Positions 45,364 through 57,345 of a stretch of DNA of 64,000 bases are shown piece by piece. Made by a program: the position numbers and the translations under genes. Under the pieces are notes generated by a model. It was not told the DNA's origin and did no database searches. It worked only from the letters and a program-made list of their open reading frames with translations. Numbering within the stretch: the first letter of the stretch is position 1; each line of letters starts with the position of its first letter. Source of the stretch: Benincasa hispida (Eukaryota > Streptophyta > Magnoliopsida > Cucurbitales > Cucurbitaceae); contig NC_052359.1 in assembly GCF_009727055.1 (NCBI RefSeq), positions 9,489,273 to 9,553,272 of the forward strand, read 5' to 3'.

Positions 45364-46934
45364 GTTTGGGATGGTCATTATTGGTTTGGTTGATGTAAAA
45401 ACTAAACAATGGAAGCGGGAATTCTTTAAAAGAAAATTAAAAGGAAGATATATATTTTTTTAATGATTTACAAGCTTCCAAGTTATATTTTACTTTCTTG
45501 GGTGCTAGCTTTCTTGACTGTAACATTATTTCAAGATTAGAAGCATTTGAAACACTGAATTAAAAGAGTCTTATGTTAATTGAACTATATTTATTTATAT
45601 TGATATAAATTGTATTAAATTGTTTATATTAGACCTTCGACATAAAATGTATTGTCATACATATTTCATGTGCTTTTATTTATTTTTTACCCCTCCATTT
45701 AAGATATATAGAAATTCATTTAAGACTCCAATTTTAGATTATCATCGAGTTATTTGAGTTTATAAATTACAAACGTAAGTTGAGATTATAAAATAATAAA
45801 TAAAATTATTCTAAAAAGTATGTCAATTTCAATATAACTATAAAATAGTACCAATGCTTCAATGATAAAATCATTATTTATTTTTAATAATTATTATTTT
45901 TTTATTAATAATATACATTTATTTCTCTTTTTATTTAATTCAATGTTTGGAAAAAAAGAACCCTAAAATAAATTAAAATACCCTCGAAAAGGGTCACAAC
46001 CACGTAGCCAAGGTGCCCTCCCAAATGTTCTTCCCCTTTTTCTGAGGACTCTTATTTTCTTACCATGCAAACCTTTTAAATTCACTTTTATCATTCCACC
46101 ATATATTTATAACTGTTTAACTTTTACTATTTAGGGCAACTTAGCTAACTCCAAAGTTGGATACAACATAACATACCACTTCAATTTTTAATATATCTTG
46201 ATCAATTTAAAGATAGCTCAATTAGTTAAGATTGAGCTATGACTTATATGGGAGAAACAATTCAATTTACCAAATAAGAATGAAAGAGCTACAATTGCAT
46301 ATTTCCATTGTTTTGTTTTACAATAGTGAGTTTTCAAGACCAATGGCTAGTCCTTGGGAATGTCTTGTCAATCACTATAAAACAACATTTTAAAGAAAGA
46401 ATAAGTTTCAGTGCACAACATCGACATCGACATCATGTCTACAATAATTAAAAAAATATGGCAATTCCATCAGTAGTATGCCTGCAGTCTAACCCAGCAA
46501 TTCAAATAACATCCACAGAACACAGTTGAGTTCCTATACTTCATAGTAATACAGTTCCAATAAACTCGACCCAGGTCGATACAGCCATATATAATATTAT
46601 TATTGACATAAGGTTCGAAATGTGTAATCTCAATGAATGAATGCAGCATATGATTCAGTGATGTTAACAGTGTATACCGATTCATCGAGCGGTTGCAACC
46701 TTTTTAGATGCTCTATTAGTTGTCTATCAAAAATCATGACTACAACAACAGTTACAACAGAAGAAAACAAAAGGAAAACCCAAAAGAAAAAAAAAAAAAA
46801 AAACCCATTAAACAACTTACAACTGAGATTCCTACTTGCCCCTTTCCTATGCAAAATGATAAAAGGGAATCAAAAACCGTTTTGTTTAAACACTGTTCAA
46901 TTCGCAAAATATGTATCTCCTTTTCTAGGCTTAA
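45364..46934. other. Convergent intergenic region
   Basis: 3' flank of the zinc-finger gene (left) and of the WIP gene (right), which converge. About 46470-46934 probably includes WIP 3' UTR. A weak A-box-like 'gatagctcaattagtta' lies at 46211-46228. No other gene. Confidence 0.4.
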
Positions 46935-49900
46935 TTATGTTGGTACAACTAGTCCAGCAGGTGAAGGCATTTGCAAGAAAAAAACCCAAAGGACGAGGAT
47001 CAAGAATATCAACTGCAGAAACGCACAAAAACTAACCTTGAATACTTCCCCTCGAGTCGTCAAAACCTCCTCGTTATCCAATACGTCACCACAGTATTTT
47101 TCCAAACCCTCTGCTCGTTTCTTAAGCGCCGTAGCTTTACTTTCAGCTTCTCTAAGTCTGTTCATCATCTCTACTTGCTCATCAGCCAAAATGTTTTTAC
47201 CATCAACTACTATTCCACATTCTAGATTTTCAATTGCTCTTACTATTGCCAAATATTCAATTTCTGCTTCCAGTCTTTGCCTAAAAAACCTCTCAAATTC
47301 CTTCTCTATTTCCATTACTTTTTCATCTCTTACTTCTTCCTCCTTGGGTGACTTGCTGGTGCTAATAGAGGATTCCAGTTCAGCAACTCGGGATTCCTTC
47401 GATTTGAGAGTGGCCATCGTCTCTTCTAATTTGGTCTCCAAAAATTTAATCTTTCCTGTCAAGCCCAGAACTGTGGCTTCAAAGGAACTTGAAGCAGTCT
47501 TCCCGGTGCCCATTTGGAAAGATGAACTCGATTTTTGTGTTTCTAGGTTGTCATAAGCAAAACTTGAAGGTTCAGCATCGTTGATTATGCTGGAAGATGC
47601 TATCTCGTCCTTTCCAATCTCCCTTAGCTTCTTGATTTCTAGAAAGTGTAGAATAGCATATTATTAGATGTCACATTGTTAGCTCAACTCAAAATACCAA
47701 GCTGATAGAATCTGCAGAAAAATCCAGCAAGAAACAAACAGATCGACCATTCTGACATTCATGTAATATATAAATATATAAATTTAATTTTTTTAATGAA
47801 ATATAAATATATATTTAATATCCGTGAGTGTCACGACAAGCTTGCTCGCACCTCGACTATTCAGGATAACATTTGACTCTACTACATTCGGTTGCCAAAC
47901 AGAATCCTAGGATATACATATTTAAATAGAAACAACTTCCATTGAGAAAAAAATAAAAGAATACAAGGGTGTTTGGTGGCTATTAAGTCATAGTTCAATG
48001 ACTACCATGGCTTGAACCCACCATGGACACTATGTAGTATATTCAAGTCGATGACAATGTTCTAGACATCAAAAATCACATATATTAATTTTGCCATACC
48101 AACGGCTTCAATTCTCTACTTGTTCAATGGTACAAAGTCTTCCAACCTCTCTGTAGGTACACAAGTGATCAGCTTATGATTTCTAACTCAACGACATGTA
48201 GACCGAGTAAGGGTACTGATTTAATAAATCTCAAGGTCTATTTAGATACAAGTGCATCACTGAAAATTTTGCCAATAATCGCTATAGAATATCAAACTGC
48301 TAGATATGTAGCAGGGCAGGGGAGTAGAATATTGTCCAAAAAGAGATAAAAAATAAACTGTATCCAATATCAACTAAAAGCCACAAAAAATGGGAGACAA
48401 TAGGAGGTTGAAACATCCACAGCTTCTTATAAAAAAAAAAAACAATTTTGCCAATAATCACTATAGAATATCAGACTGCTAGATATGTAGCAGGGCAGGG
48501 GGGTAGAAATATTGTCCACAAAGAGATAAAAATAAATTGTATCCAATATCAACTAAAAGCCACAAAAAAAGGGAGACAATAGGAGGTTGAAACATCCACA
48601 GCTTCTTATGAAAAAAAAACATCCACACGCTTTCTAAAAGTTGGCGATATGTTGATGGCAAGGCTTCCATGAATTGGCATGTCAAGAAGAAAACTTAAAT
48701 TAAGTTATGATAGATGATAAATCATTACTTCATTCTCAGATCAAGACTCGAGACAAAAAAGTCTTTTGGGGGAAGAAATTGTTGTTACTTTGTTAGAATT
48801 TTAATACTATGATTCTTGATTAGGAAGAGGATAAAATAGCGAACATAAGTACATTTGGCTAATAACCCCATCTCCATGGCAACGAACAACTATAGAGAAA
48901 CATATCCCAAAATTTAAAGAAACGGTATATGAACCTTTTTCAAGCGCTAGTTGCACAGACTGGAGGTTGAGAAGAGACTCGTCCATGGGATCCTTATTCA
49001 AGGGTGACGGTGACCAGTGATTCCTATCCTTTTCATCCTTAACTTCCCAAGACAAGTCTGCAGCTAAATTATCTTGAGTAACATCCTCAGCTTCTACCTC
49101 ATCCTCTTTCCTATATGCAGTTTCAGCTTCTTCACTAAACTGTTGATCACCTGCATAAGCTCCATCACTGTTGTCTCCATCGTCCGTAACGGACCTTTCA
49201 TTTTGGTTCCCATTGCTAGCAGCAGTAGGAGTACCCTGCCTAAAGACAAAGTAGGAGCTCCTCGAGTCAGATTCAATGCTAGACTGAGAATTCTCCTTCT
49301 CAGCTTTGATTCTTTCTCCCCTTGCCTTCTTACTGCCTTCCACACGTCCCTTTCCCTGTTGACCCTTTTGGCCAGAACCACCCATACTTTTACCACTGAT
49401 GCTCTTTATCCTATTCTTTTCCCGCACATGTCCTAAGACGGCATTCAGATCGTACCTAGCCTTTGGAGCACTGGCTGCTGTGGAAGATTTGCTGCTTCGA
49501 TCTTCACTGTTTTCAGAATCTGTGCCAGGGTTAAAGGCAGACCCCATAGCAAACCTGGAATTGGAACTAGAACCATGGAAAACCAAGCCGTCGACATTTC
49601 CAATATTCCTCAACGGGGTTACAGATCCAACAGAACCTTCATTACTTTGCTTGTTCTCGGTCGGAGAAAGTTGAGGTTTAATTGGATTCCCAGATGTAGA
49701 CAGTGCCCTCTTCAAAATTTTACTAGTATCATCACTTGAATTCATATCCTTCACAAAATCTCTAGGGATACGCTTCCATTTCTTCAATCCATAACCTTTT
49801 GTTGCAGGAGAAGGAATGTCAAGAGGAGATTGGGTTATGGAAGGAGGTGAATTCACAGCTTCTCCACTTAAATCCTTTCCCTTAGCAGCCGGTGAAATGG

Positions 49901-50066
49901 ATACCATGTCATCAAAAGCACTTTCAGCAGCACAAGACTGGTCAGCATCATTAGCACAAGTGCCATTGATTCTGATTCGGTTGACATCATCAAAGGGAAT
50001 AGCTTCCTGGTTCACTTCATTGTCTTCCACAGATTCAAGAGCCGAACATTCGCTTTCAAAATCCAT
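46935..50066 (-). CDS. WIP: WPP domain-interacting protein (WIP), plant KASH protein of the outer nuclear envelope
   Basis: Two coding exons: 50066-48935 and 47638-46935, joined across a 1296-bp GT/AG intron with the split codon G|AA, giving 611 residues. WIPs sit in the outer nuclear membrane, bind SUN proteins in the lumen and hold WIT and WPP/RanGAP partners outside, affecting nuclear shape and movement. Evidence: the N-terminus MDFESECSALESVEDN and the box GYGLKKWKRIPRD (91-103) are WIP signatures; residues about 365-575 are Glu/Lys-rich and heptad-like (coiled coil, e.g. LETKLEETMATLKSKESRVAEL in the first part of exon 2); a hydrophobic span (about 580-600) is followed by a short tail ending VVPT, the plant KASH terminus. 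ATG 50066 was chosen because the WIP N-terminus begins there; upstream in-frame codons belong to the 5' UTR. The protein is longer than Arabidopsis WIPs (about 450-510 as I recall). No defects seen. Confidence 0.92.
48265..48620. repeat. 179-bp tandem duplication in the WIP intron
   Basis: 'ttttgccaataatc.ctatagaatatca' starts at 48267 and again at 48446. The two copies run through '...catccacagcttcttat' and a poly-A run, with only a few differences, so the duplication is young compared with other repeats here. The A run at the junction is a likely slippage or recombination point. Confidence 0.85.
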
Positions 50067-50750
50067 AAAAACAAATCCAAGAAGATCTCCAACAGCCCAA
50101 ATGCTCAAAATGTCAGTCAGATCAAGACAATAAGAATCCTTCCACCTCAACAGCACTAAATCTAGAAAAAGAGAACAATACGAAACAATCAATCAACAAC
50201 CCAGATAATTAAAAGCAAATTACATTAAGAAAAAACTAAAAACGAATCAACCCAGACATCAAAAACAAACACAAAACAAAACCCAGAAACAAAATCGGAA
50301 GTGGGTGTTTCGATCGCAAGTAAAACAAGCAAAACAGGGTTATAAAATTGCGAAGGACAAGAAGCTTAAACAGTCCAAATTCTTGAATTAATTAACACAA
50401 CTAATCGCGGCTCAGTAAACCCAAAATGAAAAGAAAGAGCAAGAGAGCAGGAGAAATGGGAACGTACCTTGAATTTCAAAGCCCCTCCACCTCCAACCAA
50501 AAGTAGAAGGTTTTGAAGAGGGGATTGAACAGGCAGAGAGAGACAGAGAAGGAAAACTACAGGAAATTGAAAACCCTAAACGAAGGGGGGAAGTGGGAAA
50601 TTGTTAGAAAGAAAGAGGAATTGAAAGAATCGAAAGCGTGGGAGAAGAACTGGAGAAGAGAAAAATCAATAAAATGGGAAAAAAGAAGAAAAAAACAGAG
50701 AAGGAGAAAAAGGGGAAATTTGTTAGAAAGAAGAAAGAGTAAGAACGTGG
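50067..50750 (-). promoter_or_regulatory. WIP 5' UTR with leader intron (predicted) and promoter edge
   Basis: On the minus strand a donor 'TTCAAG|GTACGT' at 50468/50467 and an acceptor 'TTTTTCTAG|ATTT' at 50162/50161 define a likely 306-bp leader intron. The first exon (50468 to about 50750) is purine-poor on the minus strand, as plant leaders often are. The transcription start is not defined. Confidence 0.5.
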
Positions 50751-51110
50751 AGGAGAGTGATGGGGGCCACATGGCGAGCAGTGGGCTGCGTAATCACCAC
50801 ACAGTACACACCCACACCGCTCGGCCGCTCTTCGCCGTCTGATTCATCTCCTCTTGTGATGAACAAATCTACCGTGGCTTTTGATTCATCTTTTCTCTTT
50901 TTTTTTTTTCTCTCCTATAATCTTTTATTACAAAAATTATACCGTTGACTTAAGGTATAGTTTTATTATATACAAAATATTAAATTTTGAACTTCGAGTC
51001 TTGTGGTGCAGGCACGTACATGGGTAGTATGATTTGTTGCTTGTGAAGGTGTAGGAGGTAGTTGATGAGTTAAAAGGATATTGCATCTTGAGGTTTCGAT
51101 TTGATTAGAG
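50751..51110. other. WIP upstream region
   Basis: Contains 'cacatggcgagcagtgggctgcg' and a poly-T run at 50898-50909. Core promoter elements were not identified with confidence. Confidence 0.35.
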
Positions 51111-52070
51111 TGGAATTTGATAGTCTAATAACAATACGATTGTTAAAAGCGGATGATGTCAAGTTTATTGTGTTAGTGTGAGGAGATTATTGAATTTAAT
51201 GTAGGTGAAAGTGTGAAACAATCTGTACATATTAGTAGTAGTTTATTTAATCATGTGGCAGATGTTTGGTCTCTTAGCACTTAAAAGATATGCTCTCAAG
51301 TATGGTGGGAACATTTTCTTGTTTAGATTTGTCGGTTTGTTGAGACGGGCTAAAGCCCTATTAATTCTTGATAGTTTTTCATGTATGTTCTCCTAATACT
51401 AATATTTTATTTAAAAGAAACAAACAAAAACAAAAGCTTTGGTCTAAAAAATTCATCAAAGTTCATGTACTTTTAAGAGTATTTTTATAACTTTCTAAAC
51501 TTTCAATTTTGTGTCTAAAAGCCTGAAGTTATAACTGCGTAAATATATGTAGCATGACCTAGATGTTTTTTCTCTTTTTTTTTGAAGTTGAATCGATCGA
51601 TCATTAATATTTTCTCTGAAGTTGAAGGGGAAGGAGATCAATTTTACTGTTGTGAGATCCTTTGTGAAAGAGATTCTTGAGTTGAATGTGGGCAAGATTG
51701 TGCAACAATTTCTACATATTAGTCGTTCATAGAATCACTAGGTTTGGTCCCTTGGGCCCTTAAACAAAATATGTTCTCAAGTATGATGGGAAGATTTTCC
51801 TATGTGGATTCATCAGCTTTCTGTTGCGGTTCATAGTTTTATGAGTTCTTGTTAGATTTTTTCATCTAGGTTCTTGTAAAGTTAATTTTTTTAAAAAAAA
51901 AAAAATGACAAAAACAAAAGCTTGTGTCTAAGAGTAAATTTTATAAATTTCTAAACTTTCGATTATGTGACTAAAATACTAAGTTATAATTGCATACATA
52001 TAGGTGGAATGACTTAGAGGCTCTTTTCTTTCTCTTCGAATTTGGATCTATTGATCACTTGTTTCTATCC
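51110..52070 (+). mobile_element. Duplicated LINE RNase H-like 3' remnant (tentative)
   Basis: Two diverged direct copies, about 51180-51560 and 51660-52035, share 'attcttgag/attattgaatttaatgt', 'acatattagt', 'tatg.tctcaagtatg.tggga' and 'cttt.taaactttc'. The first copy reads 'VEFDSLITIRLLKADDV' near 51110-51160 and both read H-I-S-S/R motifs, which suit the RNase H domain of plant LINEs. Stops are frequent. The duplication is clear; the LINE assignment is an inference. Confidence 0.45.
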
Positions 52071-53227
52071 TGAATTTGGATAAATATAATGGTGTCTGTA
52101 ACATGTAGTTTTTAAATGATTTATATAAAATTTATCTAGGATTTAATTGCATTTAATTTGAGTAGTTTGGAGCTAAAATTTAATTATTTTGAAAAAGGTG
52201 ATTGGGTTATTGATTTGGATTTGTTAAATATATTAAGAGAATTTGGAATCCAAGAAGAGAGAGGAGAAAATTTGACTTTGACATAGTCAAAGTCAAAATT
52301 AGGTTAAAATTTGGATTATATATATAGGATTTTTTTATTATTATTAAAAAATTGCATCTCTTCCCTTCATCAGAGCCCTCACCGTCCCATTTACTTTGTG
52401 TTTTTCCTCACCCACGCACCGCAGACGTCGTCGTTCCTCTCCGCCCATTCGCTGTCAGTCGTCAGTCGCGAATGTCATCGGTCACTTTTGTTACATCGGT
52501 CCGCCTGCATGTCATGCACACCGGTGCGATCAAGCTATTCCACCCACACCCAGACCTGGATCCGTGCGAATCTACTTCACCGCCACCGTGGATCTACCAT
52601 CGCTGGTGCTGGAACTCGTCGAAAATCTCTCTCTAGGATTTCTCTCTCATATTGTATATTTGGTTTAGTTTTATCATTGTTTCCCCTCTGTCGTCGATCT
52701 GCTTGTTGTCATCGCCGTTAATCTTTGCCGAAGTTGATTTTGAGATAAAGATTAACTATTTTGTTGCGTACCTGAAATTCTTGAACATCTGATGAATGTT
52801 GGTCCTCGTTTATTGACACTCAATGTATTTGGATGATAAATCTAAGGAATTTCAAGATCCTTGTCGTGCTATCCAGTAGTTCCGAGGATCGATTTTGAGA
52901 TGATTCTTGGATCAAAGAACAATTTGGGTAAGGTGTTATGTGAAGCTATCGAATTTTTCTGCGAACGTCTAACATTTAGATAATTTATTTTTAAAGAAAT
53001 AAAAAACAAAAAATAAATCATGCATTTGTAAGATAAACATTCAAAGAAACCATAGATATGCTTGAAAAATAAGAATATGAGAAATCACAACTTATTGATT
53101 CCTCTAGTTTTCTTTTTCCACCATTGTCTTGAACTTCTCCAACATAATAATATTTGATATTTTATTCACTTTGTACCAATAAACTAACATCCACGTTCAT
53201 CCACGGTGATCGTATCTACAAATGAAT
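52071..53227. other. Unassigned region with a GC-richer block
   Basis: 52380-52760 is clearly less AT-rich than its surroundings and follows a TATA-like 'ggattatatatatagg' (52312-52327). Open frames up to 136 codons overlap there in several frames but show no domain. It could be the leader of an unrecognised LTR or the 5' end of a lost gene. A direct 'tgactttgacatagtcaaagtcaaaat' hairpin lies near 52273-52299. Confidence 0.35.
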
Positions 53228-54183
53228 GAAGGAGTTTGTATAAGATCAAACCGGAGTTAGATGTAAAGAGTGTACCGTTGGAGTTTATGGTTCCTAACTC
53301 AAAAAGATTTTTGGATTCTTCAAATTAATAAGAAGGAATTTAATTATATATAATATAATTAAATTGATTCAATTATATATGATATAATTGATATAATGTA
53401 TTTGATACATTATTGTTTAATTGAAGAAATAAATATTTAAATATGATTTAAATATATTTTCTATGAATAAGATTCATAGTTGTTAAATTTAATATAAATA
53501 TGATTTATATTAAATGTCATAAAATAGAGAAAAATAACTATAGATTATATTGTATATGATGCAATATTAAAACTATATATTATAAATATAATACGATAAG
53601 TTGGTTATCATATTTATTTATAATTTATTAATTATTGGATAATTATCCATTTTTCTCTCTAACCACCTTAGTGGGAGGTTAGTGGTTTTATAATGGAAAT
53701 TTGAATAAAAAGAAAATAGTTTTCTTTTTCTCCCGAAGTCTTCTACACGATTTACAGACCCTACGATAGCCTCACTAAGTCTAAACGATTGAGAAATTTT
53801 TCTATGCGATAGAGATTGTGTTTCTCAATCATCTTCCTCCAACTCCAAACTCCCCTCTAACCAAAATAGTCACAACACTCTTGGGTTCTCACATCGAGAA
53901 TATCAAGGTAACTAAGTGGTAGTGTCCTCTCCCTTTGGTTCGATTTCTTGTTGTTCGAGGAGTTTATTGTTGTTCGACGTGTTCAAGTTAGTTCGAGGGA
54001 TTAATGGAAGAAGAGTTTTTCAAAGGTATAATCTCTTAACTTTGTTTTTTATTAAAAAACATGCTGTAATTTATGTTTTGATGCATAATTTGTACTGTTG
54101 ACTATAAATGTTTATGTTCAATCGAAATGAGTTTTGGACGATCGGCTTTCGCTCAAAGGTTCTCTGTAAAACGAATTCCTTCA
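53228..54183 (+). mobile_element. Long copia LTR, copy C (3' half)
   Basis: Shares with copy B the 'ggagtttgtataa' block, the AT-rich 'aaataaatatttaaatatgatt' block and the 'tgggttctcacatcgagaatatcaaggt...gtggtagtgtcc' leader block; ends ...AATTCCTTCA at 54183. The 5' half is missing. It abuts copy D tail to tail. Confidence 0.65.
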
Positions 54184-55895
54184 AAAAGGACACCACTAAC
54201 GAGATTACCTTGCCATTATCTAGGATTCAAAGAACTTTTAAGTGTGGTCTCCAAGAACTTTAAGGAGGAAAAGGGTAGAGAACTTTAGATAGAAGTTAGA
54301 GAGAAGGTAGAGGCTAGGTTTTTGTGTGACATAAAAAACTTACCCAAAATGGCTATAAGGATGTATTTATATGGAGAAGGTTTAATCTCTTCTCCAAGAA
54401 TTTCCTTTTATGCCCTCAGTGCTAATTAGTTGAATAATCCTTATTTAATTAATGGACACATTAATTAAATCCATTAATTAAATAACCATAAAATCTTATT
54501 TAATACACATTTAATTAATCATCATAAATACATATATTTATACTAACCTCCAATCTTCATTATTTTTAATCTATTAATTAACCATTAATTAATTAATTAA
54601 GTAACTATATTCAATTATATTTAATATGAAGTTAATTAACAGATAAATATCACATATTTATATGTATACATCTCTTTATGAATCCAATTCATATATATCT
54701 AATATTTGGATCTTATTCAAATATATCTCTTTTACATAATTTGGATTATAGACCACATCTATAATTAACCATTATATATTAATGTCATTAATATAAAATT
54801 TCCTCATTTGATTTGAATAATTTAAATCATTCCTCATTACTATCCTTTAGTGAGCTAACAATGGGACCTTATGGACCTACAAATTAGAAGCTCCAATGAT
54901 ATGAGATTAATTAATTAAACTCCTTTAATCCAATTAATCAATATTCATTAACTACTGATCACTCTACTAAAGACCGATAGCTGCATTATTCGCACTGTAA
55001 ATATATTTCTGTGTCCATGAATATAACCAATCGACAGTGAGTCAACCCTTCACAAATTGTCCATAACTACACATGGGTCAAATTACCGTTTTACCCCTGT
55101 AGTTATATCTAACTCCTTAAGTACCACCTATTCCTCCAATGAATAAACAATTTATATTCCAACTATAAACTAATACCTTTTGGGCTAGTGAGAGGTTGAT
55201 ATCTCATTGTTCAAGGCCCGGAATCAGTTATTAAGGGAGCAATTTATCTACTTTCCCAATGAATGGGAATGAGTGAATTCCATCTTGTATAGCTGTATTT
55301 ACTGAGTTTCCTAATCAGACAAATCCCCAAAATGGTAGGCTTGTTAAGTCGGCTATTATGACCACTCTCACTCATACAGATTAAAGGATTGCCATCATAA
55401 ACAGGAGTTCACAACTCACTTAGGATTAAGGTCAAGTCTTCTATGGTCATCCTAGTGAAATATTAGTTTCTTGAAGTAACTGTGTTATAAAGAGAAACTA
55501 ATTATTTTGTAGTTTGATCTATGTATAAACTTCTTTATACAGGATACTGCCACTCATATGTCTTTACGTGAAAATATGGTTCATATTGTTTGTAATACTT
55601 ATATCTCATGTAACAATTACAAAGTGGGTAGTATCCGTAGTATCACTAGGATAAAGCACCCAACCTTCATCCATTTACTATAGACCTTTTAGGTTATTAC
55701 TTGAACATGAACCACTTGTATGTCAACTATATACTATTCAAGTGACATCATATAACATTGGATCTTAATTTATTGGATTGAATTAATGTTGTCCAAATAT
55801 CAAATAAAATACCTATGATTTTATTAGATAAATAATTTGTGTTAATAAAACTACAAACCACGAGATACACTAGATTTAGGGCATCAATCTCAACA
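54184..55895 (-). mobile_element. Long copia LTR, copy D (missing 3' end)
   Basis: Minus strand starts TGTTGAGATTGATGCCC at 55895. Blocks shared with copies A and B include 'aaagtgggtagtatccgtagtatcac' near 55620-55645, 'ggcccggaatcag.tattaagggagcaat' near 55216-55244 and 'tggacctacaa' near 54870. It ends just after the 'ggtggtgtcc' block, about 300 bases short of a full LTR, at the junction with copy C. Confidence 0.75.
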
Positions 55896-56183
55896 TTATA
55901 TGTTCTTAAAAGTGAATTTAAAGTTTGGGGTTTAGTCATAAAGGGTTAAAATTAATTACAACTTGTGTTCTAGGACTCATGCCAAGAAGTTTGATAAGTT
56001 AAGAGGGTTGGTTTTGTTTGGATTGCTTTGAGGTAAGTGTCTTACTATTGATTCACCTTCGAACCAGTTGCCCCAACCTTATAATGATGATAAGACTATT
56101 TAACATGATACTATGGACTATTTTTTACTGAAATTATATGATATAATGACTGAGGACGTTTTGATAATTTTTGTACGAGTTAA

Positions 56184-56209
56184 GTGTGTGTGTGTGAGAG
56201 AGAGAGAGA
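56184..56209. repeat. Compound (GT)n(GA)n microsatellite
   Basis: About 6 GT and 7 GA dinucleotides in a row. Confidence 0.85.
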
Positions 56210-56535
56210 TGGATTGATGCATGCTAAGTATATAGGATAACTGTTAACCTTCTCATTTGGATAATGTATATTTTACAACTGATTGTGTGTTCCTTCGAGT
56301 TTGCACATATGACTATTATGTGCACCCTTGGATTCATATTTATGACTATTTTGTGTATCTTCGGGTATACACCTTTGGATGTAAAGGTATAATTAAGAAG
56401 TAACGGCCTTTATCGGAGATTTCGAAAGGTTAAGTTGTTCCAATGTCTCTTTATTCCTCAATGTTTCTTTTAGTTCAATGGTTAGGAGCTCTAAAATATA
56501 TAGTTATATATTTAGGTCTCATTAGTATTCATTTG

Positions 56536-56740
56536 ATTTTTTTTTTTTTTTTTGAAATGAAACATATTTTCTCCCAATTTCTTACCATGGTGTGTATATT
56601 TTTCAAGTACAATGGTTGAATTCTTAACCAAATTCCAAATTCCAAAACCAAATTCTTAAAAAATATATTTNATTTTTTTTTTTTTTTTTGAAATGAAACA
56701 TATTTTCTCCCAATTTCTTACCATGGTGTCCATCTTTCCA
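56536..56740. other. Assembly seam: single N with duplicated flanks
   Basis: The only ambiguous base in the window is N at 56671. A poly-T run plus 'gaaatgaaacatattttctcccaatttcttaccatggtgt' occurs at 56554-56593 and identically at 56690-56729, starting just after the N. This pattern suggests two overlapping contig ends left unmerged at a poly-T run, so part of the 136-bp period may be artificial. Confidence 0.75.
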
Positions 56741-57298
56741 AAGTGAAGGAAGTTTAATTTTGGCGAAATTCTAAAAATAAAGACTAATATTTAAGAACTA
56801 CTTTTTGGAATTTTCAAAAATCTAATTTTTAAAGATATTGGTAGAATTGATAGAAGATAGGTAACAGATCGAGGTGAAAAAAAATGATCATATGCTGAAA
56901 GAAAACTGTCTTGTCAAGATATATGATGTCATTTATGTTTTAGGTTTTATATAAGTTTGTTTACTACAATTTATAATTCATATTTTAAAAGGGTCTTTTT
57001 TTGTTTTTATAATTCTATGCTAGTTTTAAACATTAAACTGTCGACGGTTTTAAAAAAATATATTGAAATTGATTAGTACTGTAATTATTTTTTTATTTTT
57101 TTTTTTAAGAAAATCATTTTATAGGATAACCTTTTAAAGTAGTTTTATGCTTTCTTTTATTTCATAAATTGCTTGGAAAAACTATTTTGGGTTGTTGGAG
57201 TTTTTCATTTATTTAATCAATGTATTAATTTAAAATATTAAGAAATTTTCACAAATAGAAAAAATGTCAAATTATTTATAGAAATAACAAAAAAAATA

Positions 57299-57345
57299 TT
57301 GATAGACATTGATAGACTTCTAGTAGCGTTTATCAGTGATCTATC
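57299..57345. repeat. 'gatagac' palindromic block, copy 3
   Basis: 'attgatagacattgatagac' followed by 'tatcagtgatctatc'. Same words as at 205-300 and inside the MITE at 13787-13977. Confidence 0.5.

Noticed and set aside
46720..47556. 278-codon plus-strand open frame opposite the WIP second exon
   Set aside because: It is the antisense shadow of a well-supported coding exon; it starts in a poly-A rich non-coding stretch and has no domain.
52311..52721. 136-codon frame with Ser/His/Arg-rich product
   Set aside because: Three overlapping frames are open over the same GC-richer block, none with a motif; cannot be chosen between.
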